Position numbers and translations under genes: made by a program. Under the pieces are notes generated by a model, which saw only the letters and a program-made list of their open reading frames with translations, did not search any database and had not been told where the DNA came from. From NCBI RefSeq assembly GCF_048771995.1, contig NC_133028.1, positions 6,321,501-6,385,500 on the forward strand: a DNA stretch of 64,000 nucleotides, written 5' to 3'. The first letter of the stretch is position 1. Each line of letters begins with the position of its first letter. This DNA comes from Taeniopygia guttata (taxonomy: Eukaryota > Chordata > Aves > Passeriformes > Estrildidae). Of this stretch, positions 23,646 through 38,500 are shown piece by piece.

Positions 23646-26600
23646 TAGGCCAATTGTATTCCTGATTTACACTCAATTCAGATTAGACCTTAATAGGCTA
23701 TACCTTAATATGGCATTTAAGGACTGACTACAAAAGAATAATTAAAACCTTCCTGGATGTCTCTTCCAAGCCTTTTCTGTGATTAAAAGTGTGTGGAGAT
23801 GAGGCTGAGCACCTTGGGCTGTAACCTAATGAGTTCCAGCTTTCTTCAGAACATTGGAAAGCTGATGAGTAACAAAAGCTTCTTCTGAAACCTCTGATAC
23901 ATGGAGCAGGCAGAACTCTCCTGAATTTATGCAACACGTAAGTAAATGTTCTTAGCACACCACACATAAACCTGATGAGAAGAGTTTTTATTTCTATTTC
24001 TCCCCAAGGCATTTCTTCAATAATTCTTGTAAGTCTATTTTAGAAATAAGAGCTAAATACCACCTCTTCTCCCTTAACCTCCCAGACCTCACCCAGCCAA
24101 CACCATCCTTTTCAGTCTTTCTCTAGAAGGACCTTGTCTTCTGAAGATATCTATTAATTAATTTTGACTTAAATGGGATCCTGGGCTACTGGCAGTGTTT
24201 TCTATGATGCTGATTGCCGTCAGTCTCCATGGATGTGTTCTGAACCCATGGCAAGAAGGAATTTGCACTGCCCGCACCCTCCTGCTGCTTGTTCATCCCC
24301 TTGTCTTGTGGATGAGCTCTGCTGTGAAATGCTCCAGACCCACCAACATGTGCTTCTCATCAGCAGCAAGGGAAGCTGGGGCTCCTAGGGTCACACTGGA
24401 TGAGGTAACTGTTTTAATCAACAAATCCCTGAACACAAGAGAGATGCAGCTGCCTGGCCCATACAGTTGTCCAGCCAGCTCGTGGGAGAACAGCAATTAG
24501 CTTGCTGAAACGCTAATGAAGAGGTAAAATAGTTGAAGCAATACACAGAGCAAGGCATAAAGGAACTGGTGCTGAGGAGCAAGGGGGATATGGAAGAGGA
24601 ACCTGACTCATTCATGGCCTCTCAGCTTAGGGTGGTGAGTTGTCCACAAGTTCAGGTCAGAGCCAGAGAGGGAGAAGAGACTGACCAGGAGTCACCAGGA
24701 CTGACCAAGGGCTCCTACATTTGGACGTAGACCCTTTGCTGTGGGTTATTAACACAATTCTTACATAGATGAGGGCTTTGGCTTATTAAAGTGTCCCAAG
24801 AGGATGCTTTGTACCACTAATTAATCTCTTCTCACTCCTTATGTCTCACTTCATTCTCCTTTATGATTCCCCCTTGGCCTCTGACTCTGGAAATCTCATT
24901 ACCACAAACATCATCTCCTGCTCCCTTCAACACTCACATCATTACAGACCCCAACTGTTCCTGTAAGGGAAGGAATGGCTCCACATGAACCTTCTCCTGG
25001 GCCTCCCTAGACATTTTAAGCTGTTCAATTTTTTGCCCATCAATTACATGAATTAGTCGTAGCAGTGAAATCAGGACCCACTGTCTGAGGTGCAAATGAG
25101 GCAAATAAACATCAGTCCTCTCCCCAGAGAACTCACAGTCCACCTGCATGTGCAACATGGGCTCTCCAGGGCCTCTTGCTGGAAAAATATCCTTAAAATG
25201 GTATAAAAATTAACCACTCATTGAAAGAAAAATGATCCTAAGCAGCACAGAAACACAAGGAAGGGTGTTAGCTTGGAAGTCCATGAAGAGTTTCTGTCAC
25301 TTCAGTTTGTTTGTAGGGTCTTTTTTTAATTCTAGCAAGATCTAAGATCTGAGATGATGTGTATTGTAGAAAACATTACTGAACATCTGGTTGTTAACTG
25401 GACGTTGTAGGGGTCATCCTGCAGTACCCCCAGAAACCCCTCTGGGACATGTGTTGCACACTCTAAGAACCAGGACAGAATCAACAAACCTCTTTGTATG
25501 GACATCTAAAGTGTAACTCACTGGGAAACTGCTCTACCTTCTTAAAACCAGAGGCTGAGGGCCAAGTGGGTTGTCTTCCCTCTACTCCTGGCCAGCTCCT
25601 CAGTGCTGGTGACAGCCACCACAGGCAGAGGGGATATTTTAGTGTCCCCTTTGTTCTCTTGCTATCACTAATGGGTTGCCCATAGTCTACCCACCAAACG
25701 TGTGGTAAGTCACTTCTTGGTTGTCTTGCAGGGGCTGAGCTTCAGTCCCTGTTGAGTTGCTGAGCTTCTGAGCTTTGATCAGGGCTTCCTGTGCATTGTG
25801 TCAACTTTTCAATTAAATGACCTCACACTGTCCAACAAAATATCATCTGTTCCCCTTCTCCCCCATGTGTCCTGAGGTGTGTTTTCAAAACCAGAAACAG
25901 CCAGGCTGAGAAACTTTGTTTTTACTGAAGTTCATCCCTACTTAATTCAGTGGGGCTCCAGCAGTGATGAATTCTGACCTTTACATGAAATCCACGGCAG
26001 AGCAAGCAAGAGTGTCTCTGTATTCTAATTTAAATTTTACACTCAATGGATACACATGCATTTTAAACCCACCTTTTTAATCCTTGCAGCTGAACCATTC
26101 AGCTGTTGTGTTGCCACTGAGAATTCAGGCGAGATGTTTGACAGAGGGTGAAGGAGCTGCTCTGCATCATTAGGGAAGGCAGAGGTATGGGATGAGAGTC
26201 TGTGACCTCTGAGAAACAACCTGCACCAAAGGCATCAAACAGTAAAATGTTGCCGGGAACGAAGAGGATTAAACCCTTTAAACTGACCTTGAAACCAAAT
26301 ATGCCTAGAAGTAGAGAAATTCCTTCCTAGCTTGTTTTCTCCCTGTATAATTAGTCTTCAAATATGCTTTCTGGTGTGAGTGCATTGTCCAAACTAAGGA
26401 AGCAAATGGAATGATGTAACTGGTTTCTTTCAGTTCCCACTTCAGTGCAACTTCACAATACCCTTGGACTTCAGGGGATTAAGTTCCTGTCTTGGCTGTG
26501 GTCCAGTTACTGGTCATTGCTATTTGTTGATTACCCTAGCATTCCAGAAAACATTTTATCCCCTTCATTAACTCACAATTGACCAATCACATAAATCAGG

Positions 26601-27757
26601 TTAAGGACTAGTGGACATGTCTTTGAAGAAAAGAGAGATTCTAAGAAAGGCCGATTAAAGAACAGGTTGAATCTGATTTTGTCTTAGGATCTCTATTCTT
26701 GAAATTGCAAATAATGACCCCTGCAAAAAAGAACATTAATTCAACCTACCACTCTTTTGTTCACACTTTGAAAAGATGACAAAAAAAGCATTGTTTCTCT
26801 AAGAGAAGCCTCCACCTTCTTAAAGATACATGACTCATTTCCATCATCACGTTTAAAAACAATTTTTTTGCAGATGCAACATCTGTGAATGTGTGAATAT
26901 GTGGGTGTATAATTATGTCTGTGGTGGACTCACCATGTCACCAGTGCACAGGTGTGCTGCTGTGAGGACAACTGGACACTGGGGACACACTGATGTCCTG
27001 TTGTACTCAGGGATCACTGCATGAGCCTTCACTCAGTAAGAGTTAGGAAGTTAGAAGCCCTGACACTGATTTCACTAAGAACAAGACTGAGTCCTGTGTG
27101 AAATCAGCTTGCCATCTTTACAGGTGATATGCTGAGGATGGCTCTGATGCTGTGACCTTCTCCTTGAACCCAAGGACCCTCAAACCTCCTCTGAGGTGAC
27201 AGTAAGGGCTGCAGTTTTGCATCCTGCCCTTCCCGTGCCTCCCTATTCGTTTGCAACCCTGGAGCCATAGAACAGTGAAGCAAGTCCTCCTGCCTTTCAT
27301 TGGTGTTTGGAACAGATATTTTTCTTGGTTTCACTTGGGGGAGAATGTTTCCAAGAGTGTAACTGGATGGGGTTTAAATTGTACACTTTGCCATGGGCTG
27401 CTCTCCGAGCTCTCACGTACATATGACCAACATGCCTGCAGGCAGGACCAGTGAATGCTGCCTGATGATGGGTGATTGCTGTGGCCACATCCTCTCCCTC
27501 CAAGGCCTGGCTTGCTGTGGGCTTCTAGAGGAAAGGAAAAATATGTGGTTCCCTCTTCTGAAGTGAGTAGGGTGTGATTTTATGTGTTATTTTTATGTCC
27601 AAAAGCTGCTCTACCTAAGCGATTTGGACCCTACAAGAAGACAGACATTCTTGTTGCCATATTCTCTTCTTCAGGGAAGAGAAGTTTAAGCTAACTAACC
27701 AGTACAGGACTCATTTTCTTTATTCCTGTGGGAGATGGACTCCAGCATGGAGATAAG
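23646..27757. other. Non-coding intergenic, nothing recognised
   Basis: Unique-looking sequence of ordinary composition. No repeat family, RNA gene or convincing coding frame is visible. Confidence 0.5.
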
Positions 27758-27850
27758 CATAGAATAATGGAATATCTTGAGCTGGAAAGGACATCTCTGC
27801 ACATCTCTTGGGGGCCATGGCTCCAGCTCATCCACCACCTGCAGAAACAG
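27758..27850 (-). mobile_element. Short, decayed CR1-like fragment
   Basis: 'gcatagaataatggaatatcttgagctggaaaggacatctctgcacatc' resembles the complement of a CR1 tail. The next bases, about leftover CR1 'ccatggctccagctcatccaccacctg', are only loosely similar. The boundary is uncertain. Confidence 0.6.
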
Positions 27851-30053
27851 ATCCAGCACTCATGTCACCTCCATGTCTGGCTGCAGTGCCAGGGGATGTG
27901 ACAGGCCTTGTTTGCGCAAGAGATGCTGAGCAATGAACCATTTCTTTGGTTGGGGTGCAGTGGAAAATGTATAACCCAAAGGTTATGAAGGCTCCAGAGG
28001 GGGGAATAGAGGCCATGGCTCTGACAAAGATTTTTTGAGAAACATCATTGGTCTTGGAGTAATGTGAAACTGGATGGTGGGATGTAGGACACGATAGTTT
28101 CATCCTCCTCCTCAGTCCAGTAGGGGCCCACTCAAAGGGGCTGGCAGCCCCAAAGCCTTTAGTCATCCCACATTGCCTTTGGCCGCATTACCAGGTAAAA
28201 TTGGGTCACCTACCAGAAGTTTTTGGTGGGATCATGATCCTGCTCTTTCTGGACCTAAAACCAAAGGATAAGGAAAGAAAACAGACATACTGGACACTGC
28301 ATGCTCACTTTCCTCATTTTACTATTTGAGGTTTTTGAGGGTGGAGGAAAACAGATGATGTAGAAGCACCACTGATTTATACAGTGGCATAAAAGCATCA
28401 GTGTGACAATATTTATATAGTTTCAATGTTTTGAGATGTGCCCGGGAAAAATTCAAAATAATATAATGAAGAGAGTATTCAGGGTCTAAATTTACAGCAA
28501 CTGCCCTGACATCAGTAGGATTTAAGTCCATCCTCTCAGTATCAATGGACAAAGCCCAGATTTATGCTTTGTAATTCCTCATCATATTGGGACAGGAAAA
28601 GATGGAAGTCAGCATGAATTAAGTGCAGAAGTTCTAAGGAATGGAAGTGGTCCCTTGCTTGAGATTCATTTAACTTAGTACATAGACAGTGATTTAAAAT
28701 CCCAAATACCATTTGGCATCCATCTGGTGCCTAGATGATGCCTAACTAAGAGCAGTTTTTTACCCATTACTTTTAAGCAGTCTTCCTGGCAAAAGGACAA
28801 TGGCAGATTGTGCTGCTATTGCATTTGCACCAGATTTTCACTAAGTGCAGATTTATGTTTATTTAATCACCGTTACTGGTTTATAAGTTATGCCTCATTT
28901 CTTTAAACAGTATGATTTCCCACCCCCCCAGAAAAATCGGAGTAAAGGATTTATGATGGAAAATCCATAAAACGTCCCTTTTGTTCCACCTAATTGAATT
29001 TCACCTCCCGTTACCATTACCTTATTCCTGTTCACAGGACAGAGAATGAAAAGCTTTGGCAAGTTTTTGGGTGAGTATGTCCAAGAAGTTAGAAATCTTG
29101 GCCTTTCTTCTGGAAGGTATTGTGTAAGGCAGACATCGTGGACATATCCCTGTGTTTCTCCCCTTTCTTTCTGTGTCATCCCTACAGTCAGCCTGAGACT
29201 GTAGCATAGCTGCCTTCAAGTGTTCTGTAGGGTAGAGTTCCTCAAACCTACATTAAGTCAAAAAGCTTTCCTAAAATCATATTTCTGAGAAAATATGATC
29301 TAAGAAATGGTTCAGACAACACTAGCAGCCCTTAGCCTTCCATTCCCTGGATCTTTGGTTCAGGAGGGATTTCAGCCATGGCAATAACCTGGCAGCATCA
29401 CATTGAAGCTTTGTGTTGTGCCTTTCCTGTCTCATGTCACTGTATGCAGCAACATTTTGGTGACTTCACTCTGATGAATTTCCATTATTTCCTGCCCTAA
29501 AAGGACCAGTTTCCTTTGTGGTTTTGTTTTTAACCATGCCCTACCTATTCTTACCAAAGAAGTGATCTTTGTGTGGTAATGAACTAGCCAGTCTAGATAT
29601 TAAACTTTCTTCTGGAAAGAACTTGCTGCTCAGAGAGGTCAAAGGCTCTCAGCTGCCAACAGAAATATGATTTAACAAGCAGAAGGCATTTTGGAAAAGA
29701 GTATCTGTGCTTTTGACTCCACTCCACAAAATGAATAGGAAACTCCCTGTAGTCCTAAGTGCAAAAGTGAGATGCTCCAGCCCTGGCTCAGCTGCTGTCT
29801 GTGTGTGCAGCTGAAGTCTGGGGACATGATTTTTGTGGGGACCTGGATGTGTGAATGACCTCTGATTTCACCTCACGGTTTCACAGTGGTCAAGGCTTAG
29901 AGAGGCACCATCACAGAGAAGGAGGGGTCCTTTACATGAATATTCCTTGTGCCTAAGGACACTAAAAGACTGAGAAGCTGGGATAGATCTATTTTGAGCT
30001 CCTTGGCACATTTTGTGAGAAGTTAAGGATGGTTTGCTGGGCATCAAAGTGTC

Positions 30054-30102
30054 GGTGTGTGTATATATATATATACACATATATATACACACACATATAT
30101 AA
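30054..30102. repeat. (TA)n/(CA)n microsatellite, palindromic
   Basis: Alternating TG, TA, CA and TA dinucleotides, about 49 bp. The TG-TA-CA order makes it partly self-complementary. Confidence 0.9.
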
Positions 30103-31216
30103 GAAGTGCTCTCTGAGAACAGCCAGCTAAACTTGGAACATGCTGGCCAAGACATCTCACCTACAGCTAAATCCTGCCAGCCTGCACACAACAGGCATTT
30201 CTCTTGCTGTTTCACCAGCAAGGTGTGCACCCACTGGTGTTTAGGCACCTGTTAGGACTGGCATTTTACAAAACACAGCCAGCAGGCACAACACTGAAGG
30301 AAGATTTCTCTGGGAAGAGGAGTTCAAGTCATCAACTACTTAAGAGTTATGAGGTCACCTCGGTGGCTTCCACCTCATATCACTCTTCCAAAGAAAACAA
30401 TGATAAAATCATTTTGCTGGATTAAAAGCACAATTTTGTAAGGTATAAATGAGGTTAGATCTCCTCTGCAGACATTAGACTTGGCGAAAGTCTGACTCAT
30501 CTCAGAGGTAAGGGCATTCTTATGGATCCAATTAGAGAAAAAACACTACCTGGCAAGAAAGAACAAAACCTATAATACTTCTGACTATACAATGGCAGCT
30601 GGAATAAAATTTTCGCATATGGGAACATATGAGCTCAATGTGTAAGGAGAAACTGGGCTTGTCAGACTTAATTAGAGTGAGGGAAATGGCCTACGGTCAG
30701 AAACTGCACACATTGTCCACTCCTGGCTCCTGGGGCTGAGCCAGACTCGGAGGTCTGTGGGACAGCACCCTGCACCACAGTCCCAGAGACAGGAGTTCAC
30801 ACCAAGGGCTTCTCGCTGCTGGTGGTGAGAAAAATGTGTGCTTTCATTAAAATGTTGTCTCATGGTGGTGACAGAACGATAGAGGCTCCACCAGAGAGTC
30901 TCAAAGTGCACTCTAAATAGCTGTTAGTGATGGGATAGGGGCCAGCATGTTCCAGCAAAGTGTGCACAGGCTGGAGGCTGGTTTGGACTGAGAGAGGGCC
31001 ATCACGGGTAATACATCAGATCCGTCCACCTGAAGTACATAAATAGATGTAATTACATCAGCATCCAAGTGCCTCACAGCACTCCTCTAAGCTAGAGATT
31101 TCCTGTTATTCCCAATTTATGTAGAAGCCTGGGGGACAAGGAGACTATAGGATTTCAGTGGGATCCAGACCTTCAGTTACCCTTCCAAGCCCTACCCTTG
31201 GGGACATGTGTATCAT

Positions 31217-31308
31217 CGTGCAGGAATGGCCTCTGAAGGGCTGCCAGCCGCCTGTCCATGGGCGCCGGAGCCGGAGCGCGCTGACCCGCTGAGGTTGTTT
31301 GGGCATCG
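31217..31308. promoter_or_regulatory. Isolated CpG-rich patch
   Basis: Nine CpG dinucleotides fall in about 92 bases, seven of them between 31249 and 31288 (gccgcc, ggcgccggagccggagcgcg, cccgct). The surroundings are CpG-poor. The minus-strand frame across it (31213-31656, 147 codons) begins with a leucine-rich stretch but has no recognisable family. This could be a short unmethylated element or the first exon of an unknown transcript, or it could be chance. Confidence 0.22.
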
Positions 31309-34300
31309 GAGCTCACACAGGGCTTGGGAGCTGCTTGGCAGTGTGGAAATAGGTGCAGATTTCCTGGGAGAGTGGAGTGGGTGAGGGGGCTGTAGCACCC
31401 TCATTGTCACCATGCACTGGGTCCAACATGCTCCTGCTCTCCCAAGCCGGGATCTTGGATCTTGGGGGATTGTTCCCCCGATGACAACTTCCCAGGGGAT
31501 GTCAAAACAGTTTTCTTTTCCTCCAGCTTTTGCTGAACTAAGAAAATCAAATTGAAATATAATCATGGGGTGCTGGGAAAGGTTTAGAGAGAAAAGAAGC
31601 AAAAGCAGCATTTTTACCAGCCTGAAGTGGTGCAAATATATTTGAGATGATTCCAAGAAAGGAAGACTTATCTCATTGACATCTAATTGGTTTTACCAAA
31701 ATAAAACTTTCCTTTGTGAACACAGATGAGCCATTTTATCCAATTCTTGGTAGTCAGTTGCAGGATAATATTATTATTTTGCTTTTATCCATATGATGTT
31801 TTTATATTTTATGCTTCCCAGGACAGAAGCTGTCGTGAAGAGTGACCAGGGCTTAGATCTCAGCTGAGGTCTCTGAGTGTTACAAATATAAAGGCAGATC
31901 ACTGCATGCCTGTTTCAGCATCAAGCCAAAAATTACTTGTCTTACAAACTCAAGATTTTCACTTCTGGGAAAAAAAATCACTTGGGCAAGGGGAAAGAGA
32001 AGTCCATAAAGCCCTCAGTCTTTAAATTAAGCAGGTTCTCCCATTTTATACAAAGGGAAATGAATATACCTGAAAGGAACACAATAAAATCCCCACTTTT
32101 CGTTGGCATGGTTACTCTGTTGTGCTCCCATGTGAAAGGGCACCATGTACCCTACTAGAGATCAGGAAGGGCTGTGTCCCTTGGCTCTCTCCTTGAGGCA
32201 AATGTGCAAGTGATGTCTTGGGCTCAGATGTGTGCGATCCTTTGAAATTTGATTTATCCCCTGGTCCTGTTGCCTGTTATGCAGAGTTGCAGTGGGTGGG
32301 ACCATCATGGTGATGCCCCCATTGGTGACTGAATGTATTTCAGGAATGTTCTGTAATACAACCTGGCTCATTGTTGACAGCCAGAACTTTCCAGGCCCCT
32401 TTTCATCTCCTTGACTCCCTCATTTATTAGGAGGGCACTAATCAAACAGGTGTACCTAGAAGGCAAAGATCTACCACCACAATAAGATGCAAGGTTCAGG
32501 CAGAGCAGGAGAAGGTCGTTCCTGGGGAAGAGATCTCTTGCCCCCATGTGCAGGCTGTCCTTATACATCCACCCTTGCCTGGTATATTACCCAAGGGCAA
32601 AGATCTGACCAACTTCTAAGCAGGCAGTGTGCCATCGTGACAGATGGGCACAAAAGGGGCAGCCAAGAAGCCATGTATGTGCATCCAGTGTGTTTAGGGG
32701 TTGGGTTCTCAGCCAGGAACTCCAGAGCAGCTGTCCACCCTCAGTTTACGTGCCTGTAGTTTAGGGGGATCTTCCACCACTAATCCAGCTTCAGAGATGG
32801 TTTAACTTTCAAAAATTAAAAATAGCATTCATTGCCCCATATGGAGAGTGAGTCTTGACCCATTTGCATCAAGGGTTGGTGTGGGTGAATGGGGAGGGGG
32901 CAGCATCAAAGAATGGGAGGGTGGGGAACTGCCTTAACCTCCATTTGTCTTTTTGTTGGGATCTGCTGTGGGATTGTTAGGAATGCCTCCACACACCAGT
33001 CAGATCTGGCCAGGGTGCCCAAGGCAGGATTTGGTCTCTGCTGTCAGAGAGCAGAGAGGACTGAATTCTTCTACCCTATTTATCTCAGTCCTAGAACTCC
33101 ATGCTACCCTGTGTCAGCAGTGGCTAGACCTAATTGTTCAAAATTGACATTTTAAAGCCCTGTAGTTAAAACTGAGTCCTCATCACAAATGTCTAACACC
33201 TGGGTGTCAGATTCTGCCACTGACAGATGCTTCAACCAGGCCTTTATTCTCTGTTGGTCTTGCAGAGGTGCAGATGTGACTCTTCACAGGGATAGAATAA
33301 TATTTTCCCTGACTCTAATTATCAAATGTTCAGGTGTATTTGGAGGTTCAGAGCTAGAACTAATAAAGGATCTAGATTGAAAAATGTCAGACACTTAGAT
33401 GCTCAGCCTGAGATGCTTAACTTCTAGAAAGAGATCCAGACCTGTGACTGGGGGGTTTTAGCTCATGCACTTCACAGACCACTTTAGAAAACATGTGAAC
33501 ATAAGGGGAGCCCTCCTAATTAAACCCAAAGAAAGACTAAATATGGGTCTGTGTTTGCAAATTTTCACCTCCTGAAATGTGGGGTAGTGATAGCCCAGCA
33601 ATTGAAGCATCTTAATCAAGTGTTCATCTAAAGTCTAGAGATCCTTACATGTCAATCTGTATGACATACATATGTGGAAAAAGTCACCAGAACCCAAGAT
33701 TTAAGCTTTTTATTCTCTTGTAAAAGATTATTCTCCAGCACTGGGATATCAGGGAAGCCAGCTGTACCTTTGCATCCCCACTGGTCTGAGTAGGAACTTG
33801 TCCCTGGACCTCTGCTCACACCAGTTGTTCACCCCTGAACCTATGTTTCAGTTTGACTTAGTTGCTTGGTAGAAAGACTGTTTTTAGAAATGCAGCTGAT
33901 AGTATCAGTCAAAATGTTTAGGGGAAAACTTTAGGGTTACATCTGGAGTACTCAGTGCACCTAAATTTTTCACATAAGGACACCTGAACACCTGTGTTCT
34001 TTTTGGAGTCTGGATACTTAAATGCACTCTGATCCTAACAGGATTTCAACTTTGAAATCTTACTGGGTATCTTAACGTTATGACAGATTTTACAAAGAAA
34101 AAATTACTATAAATTCTCCAAACTCCTATTTTTCAGAGTTTCTTGAGATTCGTAACTTGAGATTTAGAACATGGCAGAGTGAGCCAGAGAATTACTTCAT
34201 TTCACCTCTAACTCTGGGTAAATGTTCTTACCTGTGCTAACGTGCAAGGTCAGTCAAAGCAGCTGGGGTTATCAGTCACACCAGAACATTCCCAGCCAGC

Positions 34301-35473
34301 CATCATGATGTGACCTGTAATCTGTACACCTGATTATCTGTTTAGAGTCCAGTCCATGGAAATATGCTGATAGAGGTGTGGATTTACCCTCCAAGGTCAT
34401 TCGGATACAGCTTGAAATTTTTTCCATCATTTGAAACATCTTTTCCTTCCCACATTTCTCATTCTCTTTGGTGTTACTTATTTTCCTGTTTTCTGGCATT
34501 GTAAATGAAATCTCATAAAGAATGTGAATTTGAATCTCATACGAGAGATACACAGAAAAATGTTGACACACATTGTGGTATCTTCCAGGGGCCCCTGTGC
34601 ACACCTCAGTGTTCTGTAGCATTTGCAGCTTACAAAGAGACCTGTTGGTTATCCCAGTGTGGTTATCACAGCCATGAAAACCAGCACACTCAATCCTGGT
34701 ATGTGAGTTCTCCTAAATCACTGGATTTCAACCCATTGTCTATGAATAGCTGCTGTTTGTAGGTGTATTTTCCCTGTTTACTGAAAGCAGAGGGCACTTT
34801 GTAGTTTTACCTCTTTTTTGCTTTACCTCTTTGCAAAATAATTCTACACAATATTCAAACCTTAACATCTTTGGGGTGCCCTAGTGATAATGGAGATGAT
34901 AATTTGCCCTGTTTGTCTCAGGTGGTGACTTTCTTCAAATTCCCTTCTTATAAGCTCAGCACATTTCATTCATCATCTGCAAAAACTCTGTACTACAATG
35001 TAAACCAGGGAAAATAATTTCTGGAAATAGCATTATTAACACTGAAACAATAAGCAGAATTGGAAGAAAGGGGGCATAACAAATAAGTATAATTTTTGCA
35101 GAGTTATTAGAGTGCATTAAGAGTAACTATTAAAACATAGAGTTATGTATGATACTTTATATATTTAGTATTTCTATTCAGAAGATGCCAAGGCATCCTG
35201 TAGATGGACAAGAGCAAGATTCTGGTAGACAGTTAGTAACCTGGGAATGCAGAGCTCTGACAACACAGGATTTACCCAGTCTCTAGTTGCTGTCTAAGGA
35301 ATTGCCTGATTTGTGATCTTCATTAGGAATCTCATGGCATGCTAAATTCTTCTTAAGCACAGAACTCATGGAGTTAAAAAAACAAGGCAAGAGTAAAAAT
35401 GAGTATGATGTAAAGATGAGGGATATGCACTGTAAAGGTTCTTAATTACAGAAGGTAGCAATCAGTTAATAGT

Positions 35474-35541
35474 TTAATGGTTGGACTCAAAGATCTTAGA
35501 GGTCCTTTCTAACCTTAATGATTCTATGATTCTGTGATATG
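35474..35541 (+). mobile_element. CR1 LINE 3' tail fragment, sense
   Basis: Only the extreme 3' end is kept: 'aatggttggactcaaagatcttagaggtcctttctaaccttaatgattctatgattctgtgat'. This is a strongly 5'-truncated insertion. Confidence 0.95.
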
Positions 35542-38500
35542 ACAGAACTTTACTTGAAGCAAGGAAGGATGGTTACCCTCCTCTTCCTCATATTCAGCTT
35601 TCACCATCTTGCTGGCTGACTGGATTTCTTCCCCCATTCATGGGAACAGAGCACCTTCACCAGAAGCATTGGCAGGGTGGTTAGGGCTGCTTTCAGGAGC
35701 AATTAAGACTGTGTAATTTGGGAGCAGCATGGGAAATATCAGGGTTATTCTCCACCCAGGCTGGAGCAGGGATGTCTGCAACACCAGCCTGTCCTGAATC
35801 CTCTGGTTCCTGCAACTTGGCTATGCTGGTGTCTGCATCCCCTGGCAATTCCCAGCCTTGGCATGTGGAGCACTCAGTGTTGGTGGATAAAGAAAAGACC
35901 TCTGTAATAAGTGAGCAGAATAAGGCTTTGCTTTCAGGAACTTTCTGGACTCACCCTATTCCCCAGTCACTATAATGTTCCAGCAAATACTTTGTAAGAC
36001 AGTTTTCACACTGCTTCTAGGAACACACAGAATATTCAACCAAAATGTCATGTGTCGCCTCTTTGACCTCTTGGCGTTCATTGATGCAAGTTTACCTCAT
36101 AGCTACTATTTTCCTAATAAATTCTGTTTAGGGTTTGTTTTTCAAGCTCAAATGGAAAATCCCAAATTGTGTCATAACAAGAGTAAACACTCCTACATGC
36201 TGAAAATGTTCTGTTTTCCATTGCTCTTTTGCCAAAGTCTGGGGGTGAAAAAAGGCTCACACAGGCTGAGTGTCGAGGGTGTAGTAGAAGTGGGAGGTAG
36301 CCAACTTGGAGTCTGAAGCTTGTGTGTTCCTTCAACAGCCAAGTTGCTATTGCCCTGATCCATCCACTAAGGATCAATTAATCACAGGTTTCTCCTTAAT
36401 GAACAGATCCAGCTATCCCTGCCCTGATTAGCTAGTGGAAGGAATGTTTTTCAGTGAAAGATGTATAATTAACTCATACAGTGCTGGGCAGACCAAAACC
36501 AGCTTGAAGAGGTGTGAATCTTGCACATCTGGATGCTGGACACCTCTGGACCACAGCACTTGGAGACATGTTGGCGTAGCAGAGTTCCCTGAGACTTTGC
36601 CCTCTGAATCTGAGCTCTGCCTCTTTGCAAGTCTGAACTCAGAGCAGCATCTCAGGAAAATGAAGGAATTAAATTCCAGATAGGCCTTGGGAAATGGTCT
36701 GCGTGATGAGGTGCCTGAATTCTGCACACAGGCTCCAAACTTTTCAGCTGCCATCTGACACAGCAGGTGCCTATTTTCTTCTAGAAAATTTAAACAAACC
36801 TGCCAACACCTGGCAGAACTCAGATACCTGGATACATGCATGAACCTCATGGGATTCCCAGAAGAGCCATTCCTCTCCCACTCCTGCCTATGGACCAAAG
36901 GGATGTTCAGATAACTGGGACACCCCTTTGAGATCAGCTGCAGACATGTGTCCTTGCAGAGAACCTTCCCTCCAGCTCATCTGAGGCTGGACTATCAGTT
37001 CATGCTTTGTTTGTGGGGTCAGATAACCTTTAGGTTATTGAAGAGATACACCCTATTGAACTCCTATGACTTTCTGTACACAGTCAAATATCCATCAGGT
37101 TGGCAGACAAAAAGAGGGGTGAGCTGGAGGAGGAATATTGTTTTCAAATCTTGGGTTCAAACTCCTACATTTCAGGTGTGCATTTTCAACCAACAGTCAA
37201 ATGAGAGGGTTGAAGGAAACCGAGGCCAGACTTGATGACGAAATAGTGGAGGATTCATAGCTGAGTTATGTACCTAACTGCATGGCAATATTTAGTTTAC
37301 TTTTTTTCAGTTTTGCATCCCATACTACCAAGACCTCCCTTCAAATTTTAAGTGCAATTCCTAAGCTGCAGAGTCTTTGTCTTCAGCACACTCCAGATCC
37401 CAGCTAATGTCTGTAAAATCAGAATACACATTAAGGGCTGATTTTTAGACAGACTTTCTCTTCTGTTATAATATATTTAACCCACAGATTTCAGGGAGGA
37501 ACTCATTTTGCCTATAGGGAAGGGAGAATAATTTTACCCTGAATGAAGCCAGCTTTGAGGTCTGACTGATGAACACATGTTCAAGCACGGTGTCCTCATG
37601 TCAGTGGTTTCCCAGGGCTTTCTGAAGAGGCAGGCTGACATCTAAGCTCTCACATGTGAGAAATCTCAGAGCAACTGAAGTAAGTGACAACATTTTTGCC
37701 AATTTTCCACTGGGAGTGATTTCACTGAAAGCAATTAGAGCTCAATAGCAGAAACACGAAAACCTCTCAAATGATAACGTGGCCCAGACGTTCCTGCTGT
37801 AATGAGAATTGTCCTGCTGAGATATCTTGCTGGGGAGAAATAGTTTGAGAAGGATTTACTCATTCCTCCTATGTGTAGGAAGTGGGGGACTGAGTTAACC
37901 CCTTCCACCAGGTCCAAATGGACCTGAATTCTCACAAGGTGAGCTATCAGAACTATCAGATCCCTCTTTCTCAAGCTAGACACTGCACAGCAGAGTTTCC
38001 CAAAATCCACTCAGAAGTGCTTGGCTTTGGGTTTGTCCTGAAAATTTTCTTGACACATCCAAAGATAATCTCAAGTCTGCCAGAAAGACTTTGGAGCCAA
38101 AATATTAACCTTTCATTTTTCATTTCTGTCTATGCTGAGTTTAGTCCTACTCCCAGGGAAGAAGCCACAGGCTTCTGCTGCAGGCTGCTTTGCTCAAGCC
38201 ATTCACTGCCCACATCCAAGTGTTTTTGCAAGGAGAGAAAACACAGCTCCCCACCAGGCTGGCTGCTTAAGGAAAGCAGGAAGGTGGATAACAGCTAAAG
38301 AGCTTTCTAACACTCCAAGAGCTTGGTCTGCTCTTTCTCCTCACTGGAGCTGATTGGCATCCAAGACACATTTAATCCTGTTCAGCGAAAAGGCAATATT
38401 TTAACAACTAAATGGCTCATTCACCTGAAACCTCACATTTTCCAAAAAACATGCCAAGCTGGGTTTGAAAATCTGCATGCAAATGAATCATGGGATATGT

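Larger units (their letters stand above)
27851..35473. other. Non-coding intergenic with one CpG-rich patch
   Basis: No gene is recognised. A TA/CA microsatellite lies at 30054-30102 and a small CpG-rich patch at 31249-31288. The remainder is unique sequence; its open frames are short and without resemblance to known proteins. Confidence 0.5.

Noticed and set aside
31213..31656. 147-codon minus-strand frame with a leucine-rich start, over the CpG patch
   Set aside because: The start resembles a signal peptide only loosely and the remainder matches no family I know. I kept only the CpG patch as an observation.
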